Assembly: GCA_001805005.1 (NCBI GenBank)
Contig: MHDO01000084.1
Location: 1-5,450 of the forward strand
DNA length: 5,450 nt
Reading direction: 5' to 3'
Source of the DNA: Nitrospinae bacterium RIFCSPLOWO2_12_39_16
Lineage (GTDB): Bacteria; Nitrospinota; Nitrospinia; UBA9942
Position 1 is the stretch's first letter; every line of letters begins with the position of its first letter. The notes beneath the pieces are model-generated. The model was given only the letters and a program-made list of their open reading frames with translations. It ran no database searches and was not told the origin of the DNA. Of this stretch, positions 1 through 5,214 are shown piece after piece. A program made the translations under genes and the position numbers.

Positions 1-48
1 AAGCCATCTTTACTGTTATATAAGCAATGAAAAATACAATATGACTTG

Positions 49-94
49 TTTTGAGGATTAAAAAGACGCTATACCTTTTCTGAAATCCTCAAAA
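49..94 (+). promoter_or_regulatory. Hairpin in the pfkB-like gene leader, possible switch element
   Basis: TTTTGAGGATT (49-59) is the exact reverse complement of AATCCTCAAAA (84-94), giving an 11-bp stem. An inner stem AAAAG (61-65) with CTTTT (75-79) closes a 9-base loop. The 3' side is followed by A-rich sequence rather than a T tract, so it is not a classical intrinsic terminator on the + strand. The 3' arm portion TCCTCAAAA (86-94) is also exactly complementary to TTTTGAGGA at 194-202, which includes part of the SD of the kinase gene. That makes mutually exclusive pairing possible. The regulatory role is inferred. Confidence 0.4.
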
Positions 95-104
95 AATAAG
101 AAAA

Positions 105-119
105 CTGAGATCTTCTCAG
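105..119 (+). repeat. Small perfect hairpin CTGAGA-TCT-TCTCAG
   Basis: A 6-bp inverted repeat (105-110 with 114-119) has a 3-base loop and lies between the 49-94 hairpin and the kinase gene. It could be a spacer hairpin of the leader RNA or a small operator. There is no immediately adjacent T run, though ATTTTT follows about ten bases later. Only the base pairing is observed; no function is assigned. Confidence 0.3.
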
Positions 120-208
120 AGGCAATGTCTATTTTTGAGCATAGAAAAGTCTTTTGAAAATTCATGACTTATGGTAGATTTTACAATATTACATTTTGAG
201 GAGGAATT

Positions 209-1117
209 ATGAGTTTACTTGTTGTAGGTTCTGTTGCATACGATTCTGTAAAGACACCATTCGGCACTGCTGACGATATCCTTGGCGGCTCTGCAACATA
301 CTTTTCTGTATCTGCAAGTTATTTTACTGACCTATCTCTTGTGGCTGTTGTAGGTGAGGACTTTCGCAAAGAAGACATAGATATATTCAAAAAGAGAAAT
401 ATAAACACAGATGGGCTTGAGATAAGAAAAGGGAAGACCTTCAGATGGAAAGGTGAGTATGGATATGACCTCAATGAGGCGCATACTCTGGATACACAGT
501 TGAATGTCTTTGCCGATTTCAATCCAAAATTGCCTGAAAAATACAGGGACTGTGAATATGTCTTTCTTGCAAATATAGACCCTGACCTCCAGAGAGAGGT
601 GATGAAACAGATAAAAAACCCGAAGCTAATCGCCTGCGATACAATGAACTTCTGGATTGAAAAGAAATTTGATTCCCTGAAAAAGACTCTTGAGAAGGTT
701 GATATAGTTATAATAAATGAGGCAGAGTTAAGGGAATTAGCAGGTGAGCCAAATTTAGTTAAAGCAGCACAGAAGGTGCTCTCATGGGGACCAAAGAGGC
801 TCATTGCAAAGAGGGGTGAATACGGTGCGTTGATGTTCTCCGATTCTACAGTCTTCTCTGCACCTGCATTTCCATTAGAATCCGTGTTTGACCCTACCGG
901 TGCAGGAGACAGTTTTGCGGGTGGATTTATGGGATATATCTCCAATGCAAATAATATTGATGAATCCACAGTAAGACAGGCAATAATCTTTGGAAGCGCA
1001 ATGGCATCTTTTAATGTTGAGGACTTCAGCCTCAACAGGCTGAAGAACCTAAGCTATAAAGAAATTGAGGAGAGATTCAGAGAGTTTAAAAGTCTCACTC
1101 ATTTTGATGATTTATAG
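209..1117 (+). CDS. PfkB/ribokinase-family carbohydrate or nucleoside kinase (subgroup C type)
   Basis: This 302-residue cytosolic kinase probably transfers the ATP gamma-phosphate to a sugar or nucleoside hydroxyl; the substrate cannot be read from sequence. The C-terminal PfkB signature DPTGAGDSF lies at residues 228-236, with the presumed catalytic base Asp234 and the anion-hole GAG before it. The N-terminal substrate-side Gly-Gly motif (GGSAT, 26-30), the NEAEL segment (170-174) and KRGE (201-204) are all in family order. The lid region around residues 78-110 (TFRWKGEY, then FADFNPKLP) resembles the ribokinase-like group C proteins rather than ribokinase, fructokinase or adenosine kinase proper. 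Length is normal and nothing is truncated. The start is supported by GAGGAGG at 198-204, four bases before ATG. It is separated from the next large gene by 202 bases, so it is probably its own transcription unit or the end of one. Family assignment is secure; substrate is unknown. Confidence 0.93.
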   Translation: MSLLVVGSVAYDSVKTPFGTADDILGGSATYFSVSASYFTDLSLVAVVGEDFRKEDIDIFKKRNINTDGLEIRKGKTFRWKGEYGYDLNEAHTLDTQLNVFADFNPKLPEKYRDCEYVFLANIDPDLQREVMKQIKNPKLIACDTMNFWIEKKFDSLKKTLEKVDIVIINEAELRELAGEPNLVKAAQKVLSWGPKRLIAKRGEYGALMFSDSTVFSAPAFPLESVFDPTGAGDSFAGGFMGYISNANNIDESTVRQAIIFGSAMASFNVEDFSLNRLKNLSYKEIEERFREFKSLTHFDDL

Positions 1118-1123
1118 TATAAT
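1118..1123 (+). promoter_or_regulatory. Possible -10 element TATAAT upstream of the mini-ORF/lipoprotein unit
   Basis: A perfect TATAAT begins immediately after the kinase stop codon. An overlapping TATAGT sits at 1113-1118. No good -35 hexamer lies 16-18 bases upstream and there is no TGN extension, so the element stands alone in AT-rich DNA. If used, transcription would start near 1130 and give a leader of about 190 bases before the lipoprotein gene. It is listed as a weak candidate. Confidence 0.25.
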
Positions 1124-1147
1124 AGTTGTCAAAATAAGTATAGTTGA

Positions 1148-1242
1148 ATTTAAGTAAAAGGGAGGTGAGAATGATTCAGACTGATGTATCGGGTATGTTT
1201 TAATTATGTCATTGGAGGATATATTGACTATTCTACTTAAGT
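1148..1242 (+). promoter_or_regulatory. Long-range inverted repeat enclosing the mini-ORF in the lipoprotein leader
   Basis: Bases 1148-1156 can pair with 1234-1242 (core TTAAGTA/TACTTAA, nine pairs with one G-U). This would enclose the mini-ORF and its SD in a loop of about 77 bases. The match is short and AT-rich, so it may be fortuitous. It is recorded because it brackets the strong SD and lies in the untranslated leader of the lipoprotein gene. Confidence 0.2.
1171..1203 (+). CDS. 10-codon mini-ORF with a strong ribosome binding site (candidate leader peptide)
   Basis: The frame encodes MIQTDVSGMF followed by TAA. It is preceded by GGGAGGTGAG (1160-1169), nearly ideally complementary to the 3' end of 16S rRNA and a single base before the ATG by this count; the GGAGG core (1161-1165) is five bases away. 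The SD is as good as that of any gene in the window, which is why a peptide too short for normal gene calling is listed. It has no run of one amino acid such as attenuation leaders carry, and I recognise no family. It could be a real leader peptide, a relic of a longer gene, or chance. Confidence 0.35.
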   Translation: MIQTDVSGMF

Positions 1243-1271
1243 ATGTCCTGATGATTAGATCAAAGTGTTAA
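1206..1271 (+). CDS. Possible 21-residue hydrophobic small protein, start coupled to the mini-ORF stop
   Basis: The ATG lies two bases after the TAA of the 10-codon mini-ORF, an arrangement typical of translational coupling, and it has no SD of its own. The product starts MSLEDILTILLKYVLMI and ends RSKC. A central stretch rich in Leu, Ile, Val and Met could form one amphipathic or membrane helix. Small hydrophobic proteins of this size include type I toxins and membrane-associated microproteins, but there is no sequence evidence for either. The reading frame could easily be chance in AT-rich DNA. Confidence 0.2.
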   Translation: MSLEDILTILLKYVLMIRSKC

Positions 1272-1319
1272 TCTGTAATGTGGTTGAAGGTCAGTATTTT
1301 TGTAACTTAGGAGGTATTT

Positions 1320-2117
1320 ATGAGAAAAATATTTTTAATGTTTGTAGCCCTGTTGATAATTACAGGGTGTGGAGATAGCCTCTTTACAAGTATGGAGAAT
1401 AAGAATACCAATGAGGCTACAAATTTTGATGTTGCAAAAAAGCTTGATAATGGAGACTATAACTGGATATTGAATAATAAAGATAAGGTGAATGCCACTG
1501 ACTATGCTGCAGCGGCAATGGGGGCAGCAGGTCTTGACCCGGTAAAACTTATCCAGACTTTAAATGATGTAGCTGCGGGTGGAAGTAATAATGACTTAAC
1601 GGCTGTTCTTACAGCCATTTCAATTGACACGACAAAACTTGATGAACTCCAGACTGCCAAGGATAAATTAACTGAGGCACTCAAAAATGACCCAACTAAC
1701 AGTGACTTAAAATTGCAGCTTGCACTAACATCTCTTACGAGCACGATAACATCTATTGCTCAAGTTGCTGGAACAGTTGGGGCTACTGGTGTAGATGTAA
1801 CGAATGGCATAACTGAGGCGGAAGCTACAACGCTTGGGAATGCAATTACAACACATATAAATAGCGGAGGAAGTTTAAACCTTGATACTGACGGGGATGG
1901 TGTAAAAGGCGGCACTGGTGATGAAACTCTGACAACAGTTGTTTCTGAAGATGTAAATAATGTAGTTAATAACTCAGATGCTCTCTCTGGAACTTCAGAC
2001 CTCAAAGAAGTCTTAAATAGTTCAATGCAAGGGACGGGTGGACTTGACGCCGATGGGAGCAAAACAGTTACATCCACAGAGATATCTAATTATCTTACCA
2101 GTGTTATTGGGCAGTAA
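1320..2117 (+). CDS. Secreted lipoprotein with EF-hand-like calcium loops
   Basis: Residues 1-17 form a lipoprotein signal: basic start (MRK), hydrophobic core, then lipobox ITGC with Cys17 as the lipidation site. Position +2 is Gly rather than Asp, compatible with outer-membrane sorting. The mature part is rich in Thr, Asn, Asp and Ala and very poor in aromatics. Residues 115-140 (with LKNDPTNSDL) resemble one TPR-like helix pair. Two Asp-rich loops follow: DTDGDG (189-194) and DADGSKTVTSTE (243-254). The second matches the 12-residue EF-hand loop with Asp1, Asp3, Ser5 and Glu12, but has Lys instead of Gly at position 6. The start is fixed by AGGAGGT (1309-1315). The barrel gene begins 36 bases later, suggesting co-transcription. 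I do not recognise a named family. A calcium-binding or surface role is inference. Confidence 0.85.
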   Translation: MRKIFLMFVALLIITGCGDSLFTSMENKNTNEATNFDVAKKLDNGDYNWILNNKDKVNATDYAAAAMGAAGLDPVKLIQTLNDVAAGGSNNDLTAVLTAISIDTTKLDELQTAKDKLTEALKNDPTNSDLKLQLALTSLTSTITSIAQVAGTVGATGVDVTNGITEAEATTLGNAITTHINSGGSLNLDTDGDGVKGGTGDETLTTVVSEDVNNVVNNSDALSGTSDLKEVLNSSMQGTGGLDADGSKTVTSTEISNYLTSVIGQ

Positions 2118-2131
2118 CCCTAAGGGGTTGC
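2114..2131 (+). repeat. Short hairpin overlapping the lipoprotein stop codon
   Basis: Bases 2114-2120 can pair with 2125-2131 (AACCC with GGGTT, plus one G-U and one G-C), leaving a four-base TAAG loop. The stem contains the TAA stop. The following sequence CTTACAAT has no T run, so it is unlikely to terminate transcription. It could protect the upstream mRNA or tune translation of the next gene. Confidence 0.35.
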
Positions 2132-2153
2132 CTTACAATAATAAGGAGGGAAA

Positions 2154-3263
2154 ATGAAAAGGATAGCTTTTAATATATTGTTTTTATTTTTTGTATTTGC
2201 GGATATTGCCAATGCAGGTACACTCTATAATTATCCATATCTTTACAAAGGAATTCGTTCGTTGGGCATGGGTGGGGCATTTACGGCAGTTGGCAAGGAT
2301 GCCGAGGCGCTTTTTTATAATCCGGCAGGATTATACGATATGGGGCTTAAGATTGCCATTTTAAACCCTCTTGTAGAGGTAGACCAGAATATTACGGCGC
2401 TTGCAACAGATGCCCAAAATGCCATGGGTAAGAATACTGACACAGCAAGGACAAATGCCCTAACAGATATTATTTCAAAGAATATGGGAAAACCACTCCA
2501 TGGTAAGGTATCCCTTTTCCCACATGTAGCTGTAAAGAACTATGCTATAGGCGTAATTGGTCAGGGGATGGTAGACGCAAGGCTCCATAACCCTCTGAGC
2601 AGTCAGGGGGCTGTTGAGGTTAGCGCTGGATATGAATATGGTCCAGTTGCTGGATTTTCTATTAAACCTCCGCTGGCAGGGCTTAGAATCGGTGCAGGTG
2701 CAAAATATATATCAAACTCATGGTATGAGAAACAGATTACAATAGCTGATATAGCAAGTCAGAAAATTGAACCAACGAAAGATATGGTAAGCAAGTCGGA
2801 TTTCAGTCTTGATATCGGACTTCTCTATGACATTAATATCCCTGCTATAGAATTTCTTAAACCAAAGGCTGGTTTCTCAATTATAGATATCACCGACCTT
2901 GACTTTCAAAGTAGTGGTAAGGGTAGGAAAATCCCTATGAGAGCTAACCTTGGAATTTCTATTAATCCGAGCATTCCCATTCTTGCAGATACTACTATTG
3001 CATTTGATTATCAGGACATAGCAGGTGCATATAATCAGGATAAGAGTATTGGGAAAAGAATACATATAGGTGGAGAAGTAGGTTTTTTATCACGCCGTAT
3101 CCTTGTAAGAGCAGGGCTTAATCAGGGTTATCCATCTCTGGGGGCTGAGTTGAACATAGCGATATTCAAACTTGGCTATGTCTATTATACCGAAGAAATG
3201 GGGGCATATGCTGGTCAGGATAAAGATACTCGCCAGATTGTACAGCTAAGTCTCGGTTGGTAA
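2154..3263 (+). CDS. Outer-membrane beta-barrel protein, UPF0164/PorV (FadL-like) type
   Basis: This 369-residue protein has a Sec signal peptide (MKR, a Phe/Leu-rich core, and NAG near residues 20-22 with probable cleavage after Ala21). The region just after it, residues 36-60, carries the hallmark RSLGMGGAF followed by DAEALFYNPAGL, typical of UPF0164/PorV/FadL-like barrels. Alternating hydrophobic strands fill the rest, for example 158-185, 216-228, 262-285 and 302-345. The C terminus QLSLGW ends in an aromatic residue as in BAM-assembled porins. The segment GAYAGQ (350-355) near the end is also family-like. Such proteins serve as transporters of hydrophobic substrates or as shuttle/anchor proteins for surface secretion; which applies here is unknown. 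AAGGAGGG (2143-2150) supports the start. The lipoprotein gene lies 36 bases upstream and is probably co-expressed. Confidence 0.88.
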   Translation: MKRIAFNILFLFFVFADIANAGTLYNYPYLYKGIRSLGMGGAFTAVGKDAEALFYNPAGLYDMGLKIAILNPLVEVDQNITALATDAQNAMGKNTDTARTNALTDIISKNMGKPLHGKVSLFPHVAVKNYAIGVIGQGMVDARLHNPLSSQGAVEVSAGYEYGPVAGFSIKPPLAGLRIGAGAKYISNSWYEKQITIADIASQKIEPTKDMVSKSDFSLDIGLLYDINIPAIEFLKPKAGFSIIDITDLDFQSSGKGRKIPMRANLGISINPSIPILADTTIAFDYQDIAGAYNQDKSIGKRIHIGGEVGFLSRRILVRAGLNQGYPSLGAELNIAIFKLGYVYYTEEMGAYAGQDKDTRQIVQLSLGW

Positions 3264-3281
3264 AAAATGTAATGCTCCCTT

Positions 3282-3309
3282 CCCCTCTTTTAAAAAAGGA
3301 AAATAGGGG
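3282..3309. repeat. Imperfect inverted repeat between barrel gene and metal-regulator gene
   Basis: CCCCTCTTTT (3282-3291) pairs with AAAATAGGGG (3300-3309) at nine of ten positions around an eight-base A-rich loop. No T tract follows on either strand close to the stem, so it is not a textbook terminator. The right arm holds the AGGGG (3305-3309), the only G-rich tract near the downstream ATG at 3324. It could be a terminator remnant, a small interspersed palindrome or a translational control hairpin. Confidence 0.45.
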
Positions 3310-3323
3310 TAATAGAGTTTGCT

Positions 3324-3974
3324 ATGGATAAAAAACAGCAATTAGAGGAAAATTTAGAGGCTATTGGAATGAGGCTTGAAGAGGGAAAAATTACCTCAGA
3401 TGAGCTGGAAATGTCAGGTATCTCAGATGCAGATTTATATGAGATGAGGGATAATGGAATTATCACAGTTGATTCTGACAAAAATGTAGCCCTTACGAGT
3501 AAAGGACAGGGTGAATTTAATACACTTATAAGGCGACATAGACTTGCAGAGAGGCTGATGAGCGATATACTGAATATTGGCGGTGAGTCAATGGAGAAGC
3601 ATGCCTGCGAGTTTGAGCATATTTTAAGCACAGATATTACAGAGAGCATATGCACACTCCTCGGACACCCGACTACTTGCCCACATGGCAAGGCAATACC
3701 ACCGGGAGGTTGCTGCAGTAATAGGAGAAGGGAGTTGGAGCCGTTGATACTCCCGCTTGACAGCCTCAGTGCCGGGGAGGGAGGCAAGATACTCTACATT
3801 TCTACGCGAGACCACTATCGTCTGGATAAGCTTACTTCCATAGGTTTAATGCCTGGAACAATTGTAAAGGTTCACCAGAAACAGCCTGCACTTGTCGTAT
3901 TATTTGATGAAACCACCCTCTCTATGGATACTGAGATTGCAAGGGATATATATGTAAGAAAGTTAAAGAATTAA
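3324..3974 (+). CDS. DtxR/MntR-family metal-dependent regulator with C-terminal FeoA domain
   Basis: The 216 residues follow DtxR-family order: a winged-helix-like N terminus (about 5-65), a dimerisation and metal-binding domain (about 66-135) and a FeoA/SH3-like domain (about 141-214, including GLMPGTIVKV). Metal-ligand positions are visible: His72 and Glu76 in RRHRLAERL, and Cys95, Glu98 and His99 in HACEFEH. The position equivalent to DtxR His98 appears to be Glu91. CPHGKAIPPGGCC (119-131) matches the conserved CPHG-x-PIP loop and adds extra cysteines. The recognition-helix region (about 30-45) is roughly four residues shorter than usual and acidic, so DNA binding may be altered. The likely role is sensing Fe2+ or Mn2+ in the cytoplasm. 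No feoB or transporter gene is present nearby. The SD is weak (AGAG 3314-3317, or AGGGG 3305-3309 at long spacing). Family secure; target genes unknown. Confidence 0.85.
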   Translation: MDKKQQLEENLEAIGMRLEEGKITSDELEMSGISDADLYEMRDNGIITVDSDKNVALTSKGQGEFNTLIRRHRLAERLMSDILNIGGESMEKHACEFEHILSTDITESICTLLGHPTTCPHGKAIPPGGCCSNRRRELEPLILPLDSLSAGEGGKILYISTRDHYRLDKLTSIGLMPGTIVKVHQKQPALVVLFDETTLSMDTEIARDIYVRKLKN

Positions 3975-4036
3975 GGAGTTATGGAGTAAATGATTAAACT
4001 CCTCAACTCTTTGACTCTCTAACCCCATAACTTTTT
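3973..4036. repeat. Degenerate 8-base-period inverted tandem array filling the intergenic gap
   Basis: Read from 3973, the gap divides into eight consecutive 8-base units. The first two are of type AAGGAGTT and ATGGAGTA. After a transition unit, the last five are of type AACTCCTC, AACTCTTT and GACTCTCT, which is the same motif inverted. The outer units pair as 3973-3984 with 4025-4036: twelve pairs, two of them G-U. An alternative inner stem is AGGAGTT (3974-3980) with AACTCCT (3997-4003). The array starts inside the TAA of the regulator gene and ends two bases before the next ATG. Confidence 0.6.
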
Positions 4037-4038
4037 CT
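3973..4038 (+). terminator. Possible weak terminator formed by the 8-base array
   Basis: The outer stem of the array ends in CTTTTTCT (4031-4038). The RNA could thus fold into a hairpin bordered by U residues just after the regulator gene. The U run is partly inside the stem and the enclosed loop is large (about 40 bases) unless it refolds internally. I rank this below the simple repeat interpretation. Confidence 0.25.
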
Positions 4039-5121
4039 ATGCAAATAAAAACCGGGCAGATTTATGCTCTTTATTCCTTTGATATAGGCTATGAGATAGA
4101 CCTTCAGAAGACAAGCCAGATATTAAAAGCCGAGCTTGCAAGAAAACTTGCAAAGAAAAAAATAGCACCTACCTACATTCAATATCAAACCCCTCCTCTG
4201 ACAATTGCACTTGGAGAGCATTCATTCAAACTCCTCAACACGGATATGCGTGCTGAGGTTACTGCAAAGTTATTTGACTTTGGTGCGATAAGCATTTCCT
4301 TCAGGATGCCATTCTCATCTTCATTGAGTGAATTGAACAAATACAGCACCGCCCTCATATATGATGTTGATTTGGGGGTTGAGGCAAAAAGGCTGCTGGA
4401 TGAGCTTTCCTTAAAAATAAAGTCTGCTGTTAAAAAATCTGCAATAAGCGAAATAATAGAGGACTACTTCATATTTCAGGTAACCGAATTTGAGAAAGAG
4501 ATTACTGCAAAGGATTTGCGAAAAGATTACGGGGTGAACATAGCAAAGGCTCTCAGGTTTGAGCTCGGAGATATAAGCGAGGTAGAAATAAATGAATCTT
4601 TAAAAAATCCTGTCTCATATTATGAAAATGATATAGTGATTACCGACTGGAATGCTGCATTTGTATATGACAGGGACTATGAAGATACCATAGATGTCCT
4701 TGAGTTTTTGAATGTTGAATTGGTGGAATTGAGATTTAATGACAGCCTCCTTGATAAGAGGCTTATAGAACTCTATGACAAGATATACGAATCAAGGCGA
4801 TACTTTACATATCTATTAAACCCCTATGACAAGACCATCCGCACAATCTCTGAGCTAAAGGTTGAGGTATCTGTCCTATTTGAGAGGATTGACAATACAA
4901 TAAAGTTAATAGGCGATATATACCTTGCAAAAGTTTACAACCTGACATCTGATAGATTTCACTTTGATAAATGGGAAAAGAGTATTGAGAAGAAGCTTGC
5001 TGCCATTGAAAGCATTTATAATATCCTGAATAACCGCCTTGCAACCATCAGGGCAGAAACCTTGGAAACTATAATAATTATTCTAATAGCAGTTGAAATA
5101 ATCCTCGGACTAATGGATTGA
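4039..5121 (+). CDS. RMD1/DUF155-family protein with C-terminal membrane anchor
   Basis: This 360-residue protein has the architecture of the RMD1/DUF155 family (yeast Rmd1, human RMND1). An N-terminal alpha/beta region opens with YALYSFDIGYEIDL (9-22). LFDFGAISISF (78-88) sits where the family has its FxYG-type strand. A helical, coiled-coil-prone region spans about 215-340. The final helix, LETIIIILIAVEIILGL (342-358), closely resembles the LEWxIIxLIxIEI membrane segment that ends family members. The bulk should face the cytoplasm with a tail anchor in the inner membrane. The tryptophan usual in that last helix is Thr344 here. No SD precedes the ATG; the gap is occupied by the 8-base array. 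No alternative start lies nearby, since the next in-frame Met is residue 70. yebC follows after 93 bases. The biochemical role in bacteria is not established. Family call is from recognition, not a search. Confidence 0.72.
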   Translation: MQIKTGQIYALYSFDIGYEIDLQKTSQILKAELARKLAKKKIAPTYIQYQTPPLTIALGEHSFKLLNTDMRAEVTAKLFDFGAISISFRMPFSSSLSELNKYSTALIYDVDLGVEAKRLLDELSLKIKSAVKKSAISEIIEDYFIFQVTEFEKEITAKDLRKDYGVNIAKALRFELGDISEVEINESLKNPVSYYENDIVITDWNAAFVYDRDYEDTIDVLEFLNVELVELRFNDSLLDKRLIELYDKIYESRRYFTYLLNPYDKTIRTISELKVEVSVLFERIDNTIKLIGDIYLAKVYNLTSDRFHFDKWEKSIEKKLAAIESIYNILNNRLATIRAETLETIIIILIAVEIILGLMD

Positions 5122-5200
5122 ATATTGACTATTGAATATTAAAGATTGTAGAATGAAAATTATTTATTATTCAATCGTCAATAGTCAATAGATAATCGGC
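5117..5200. repeat. Degenerate 7-base-period inverted tandem array upstream of yebC
   Basis: The segment divides without gaps into twelve 7-base units. The left units are of type ATTGAAT and ATTGACT, and the middle ones are AT-only variants. The right units are of type AATCGTC, AATAGTC and AATAGAT, the same motif inverted. TATTGACTATTGA (5123-5135) is the exact reverse complement of TCAATAGTCAATA (5178-5190), giving a 13-bp stem. The array begins in the last codons of the RMD1-like gene, including its TGA stop, and ends three bases before the yebC SD. Heptamer arrays are known as STRR elements in heterocystous cyanobacteria; relation to those is not implied. Confidence 0.65.
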
Positions 5201-5214
5201 GATAGGAGGTCATA

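Larger units (their letters stand above)
1..208. other. Leader/intergenic region upstream of the PfkB kinase gene
   Basis: No complete gene is visible here. All three + frames are open from base 1 for a short distance, with stops at 21-23, 28-30 and 59-61. The 3' end of an upstream gene could therefore lie at the left edge, but none of the short tails is recognisable. The rest is AT-rich and holds two hairpins (49-94 and 105-119). The motif TTTTGAG occurs three times (49-55, 133-139, 194-200), the last overlapping the SD sequence of the kinase gene. I could not assign a convincing -35/-10 pair. Confidence 0.5.

Noticed and set aside
1..30. 3' end of an upstream gene (frame 1 stop at 28-30, or frame 2 stop at 59-61)
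   Set aside because: Tails of 9 or 19 codons are too short to recognise, and all three frames are open at the edge, so no frame can be preferred.
319..1035. Long minus-strand open frame (238 codons) opposite the PfkB kinase gene
   Set aside because: It is fully antisense to a well-supported kinase. Its product is Ser/Phe-rich with no recognisable motif, as expected from the complement of AT-rich coding sequence.
1221..1232. ATATTGACTATT shared exactly with the heptamer array at 5122-5133
   Set aside because: A single shared 12-mer is expected about once by chance in AT-rich DNA of this length, and the surroundings of 1221 do not keep a clean 7-base register.
1224..1260. TTGACT (1224-1229) with TTAGAT (1255-1260) as a sigma-70 promoter for the lipoprotein gene
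   Set aside because: The spacer is 25 bases, far from the usual 16-18, and no better -10 lies at proper distance.
3290..3787. Minus-strand open frame (165 codons) opposite the metal-regulator gene
   Set aside because: It shadows a gene with clear DtxR and FeoA motifs. The product is Ser/Ile/Leu-rich and unrecognisable.
5117..5200. Intrinsic terminator for the RMD1-like gene
   Set aside because: The 13-bp stem is AT-rich and followed by GATAATCGGC rather than a U tract, so the inverted heptamer array explains the pairing better.
3973..5200. CRISPR array or direct-repeat mobile element ends flanking the RMD1-like gene
   Set aside because: The repeat units are 7-8 bases with no spacers, the two arrays differ in unit sequence, and there are no cas genes, transposase or target-site duplication.
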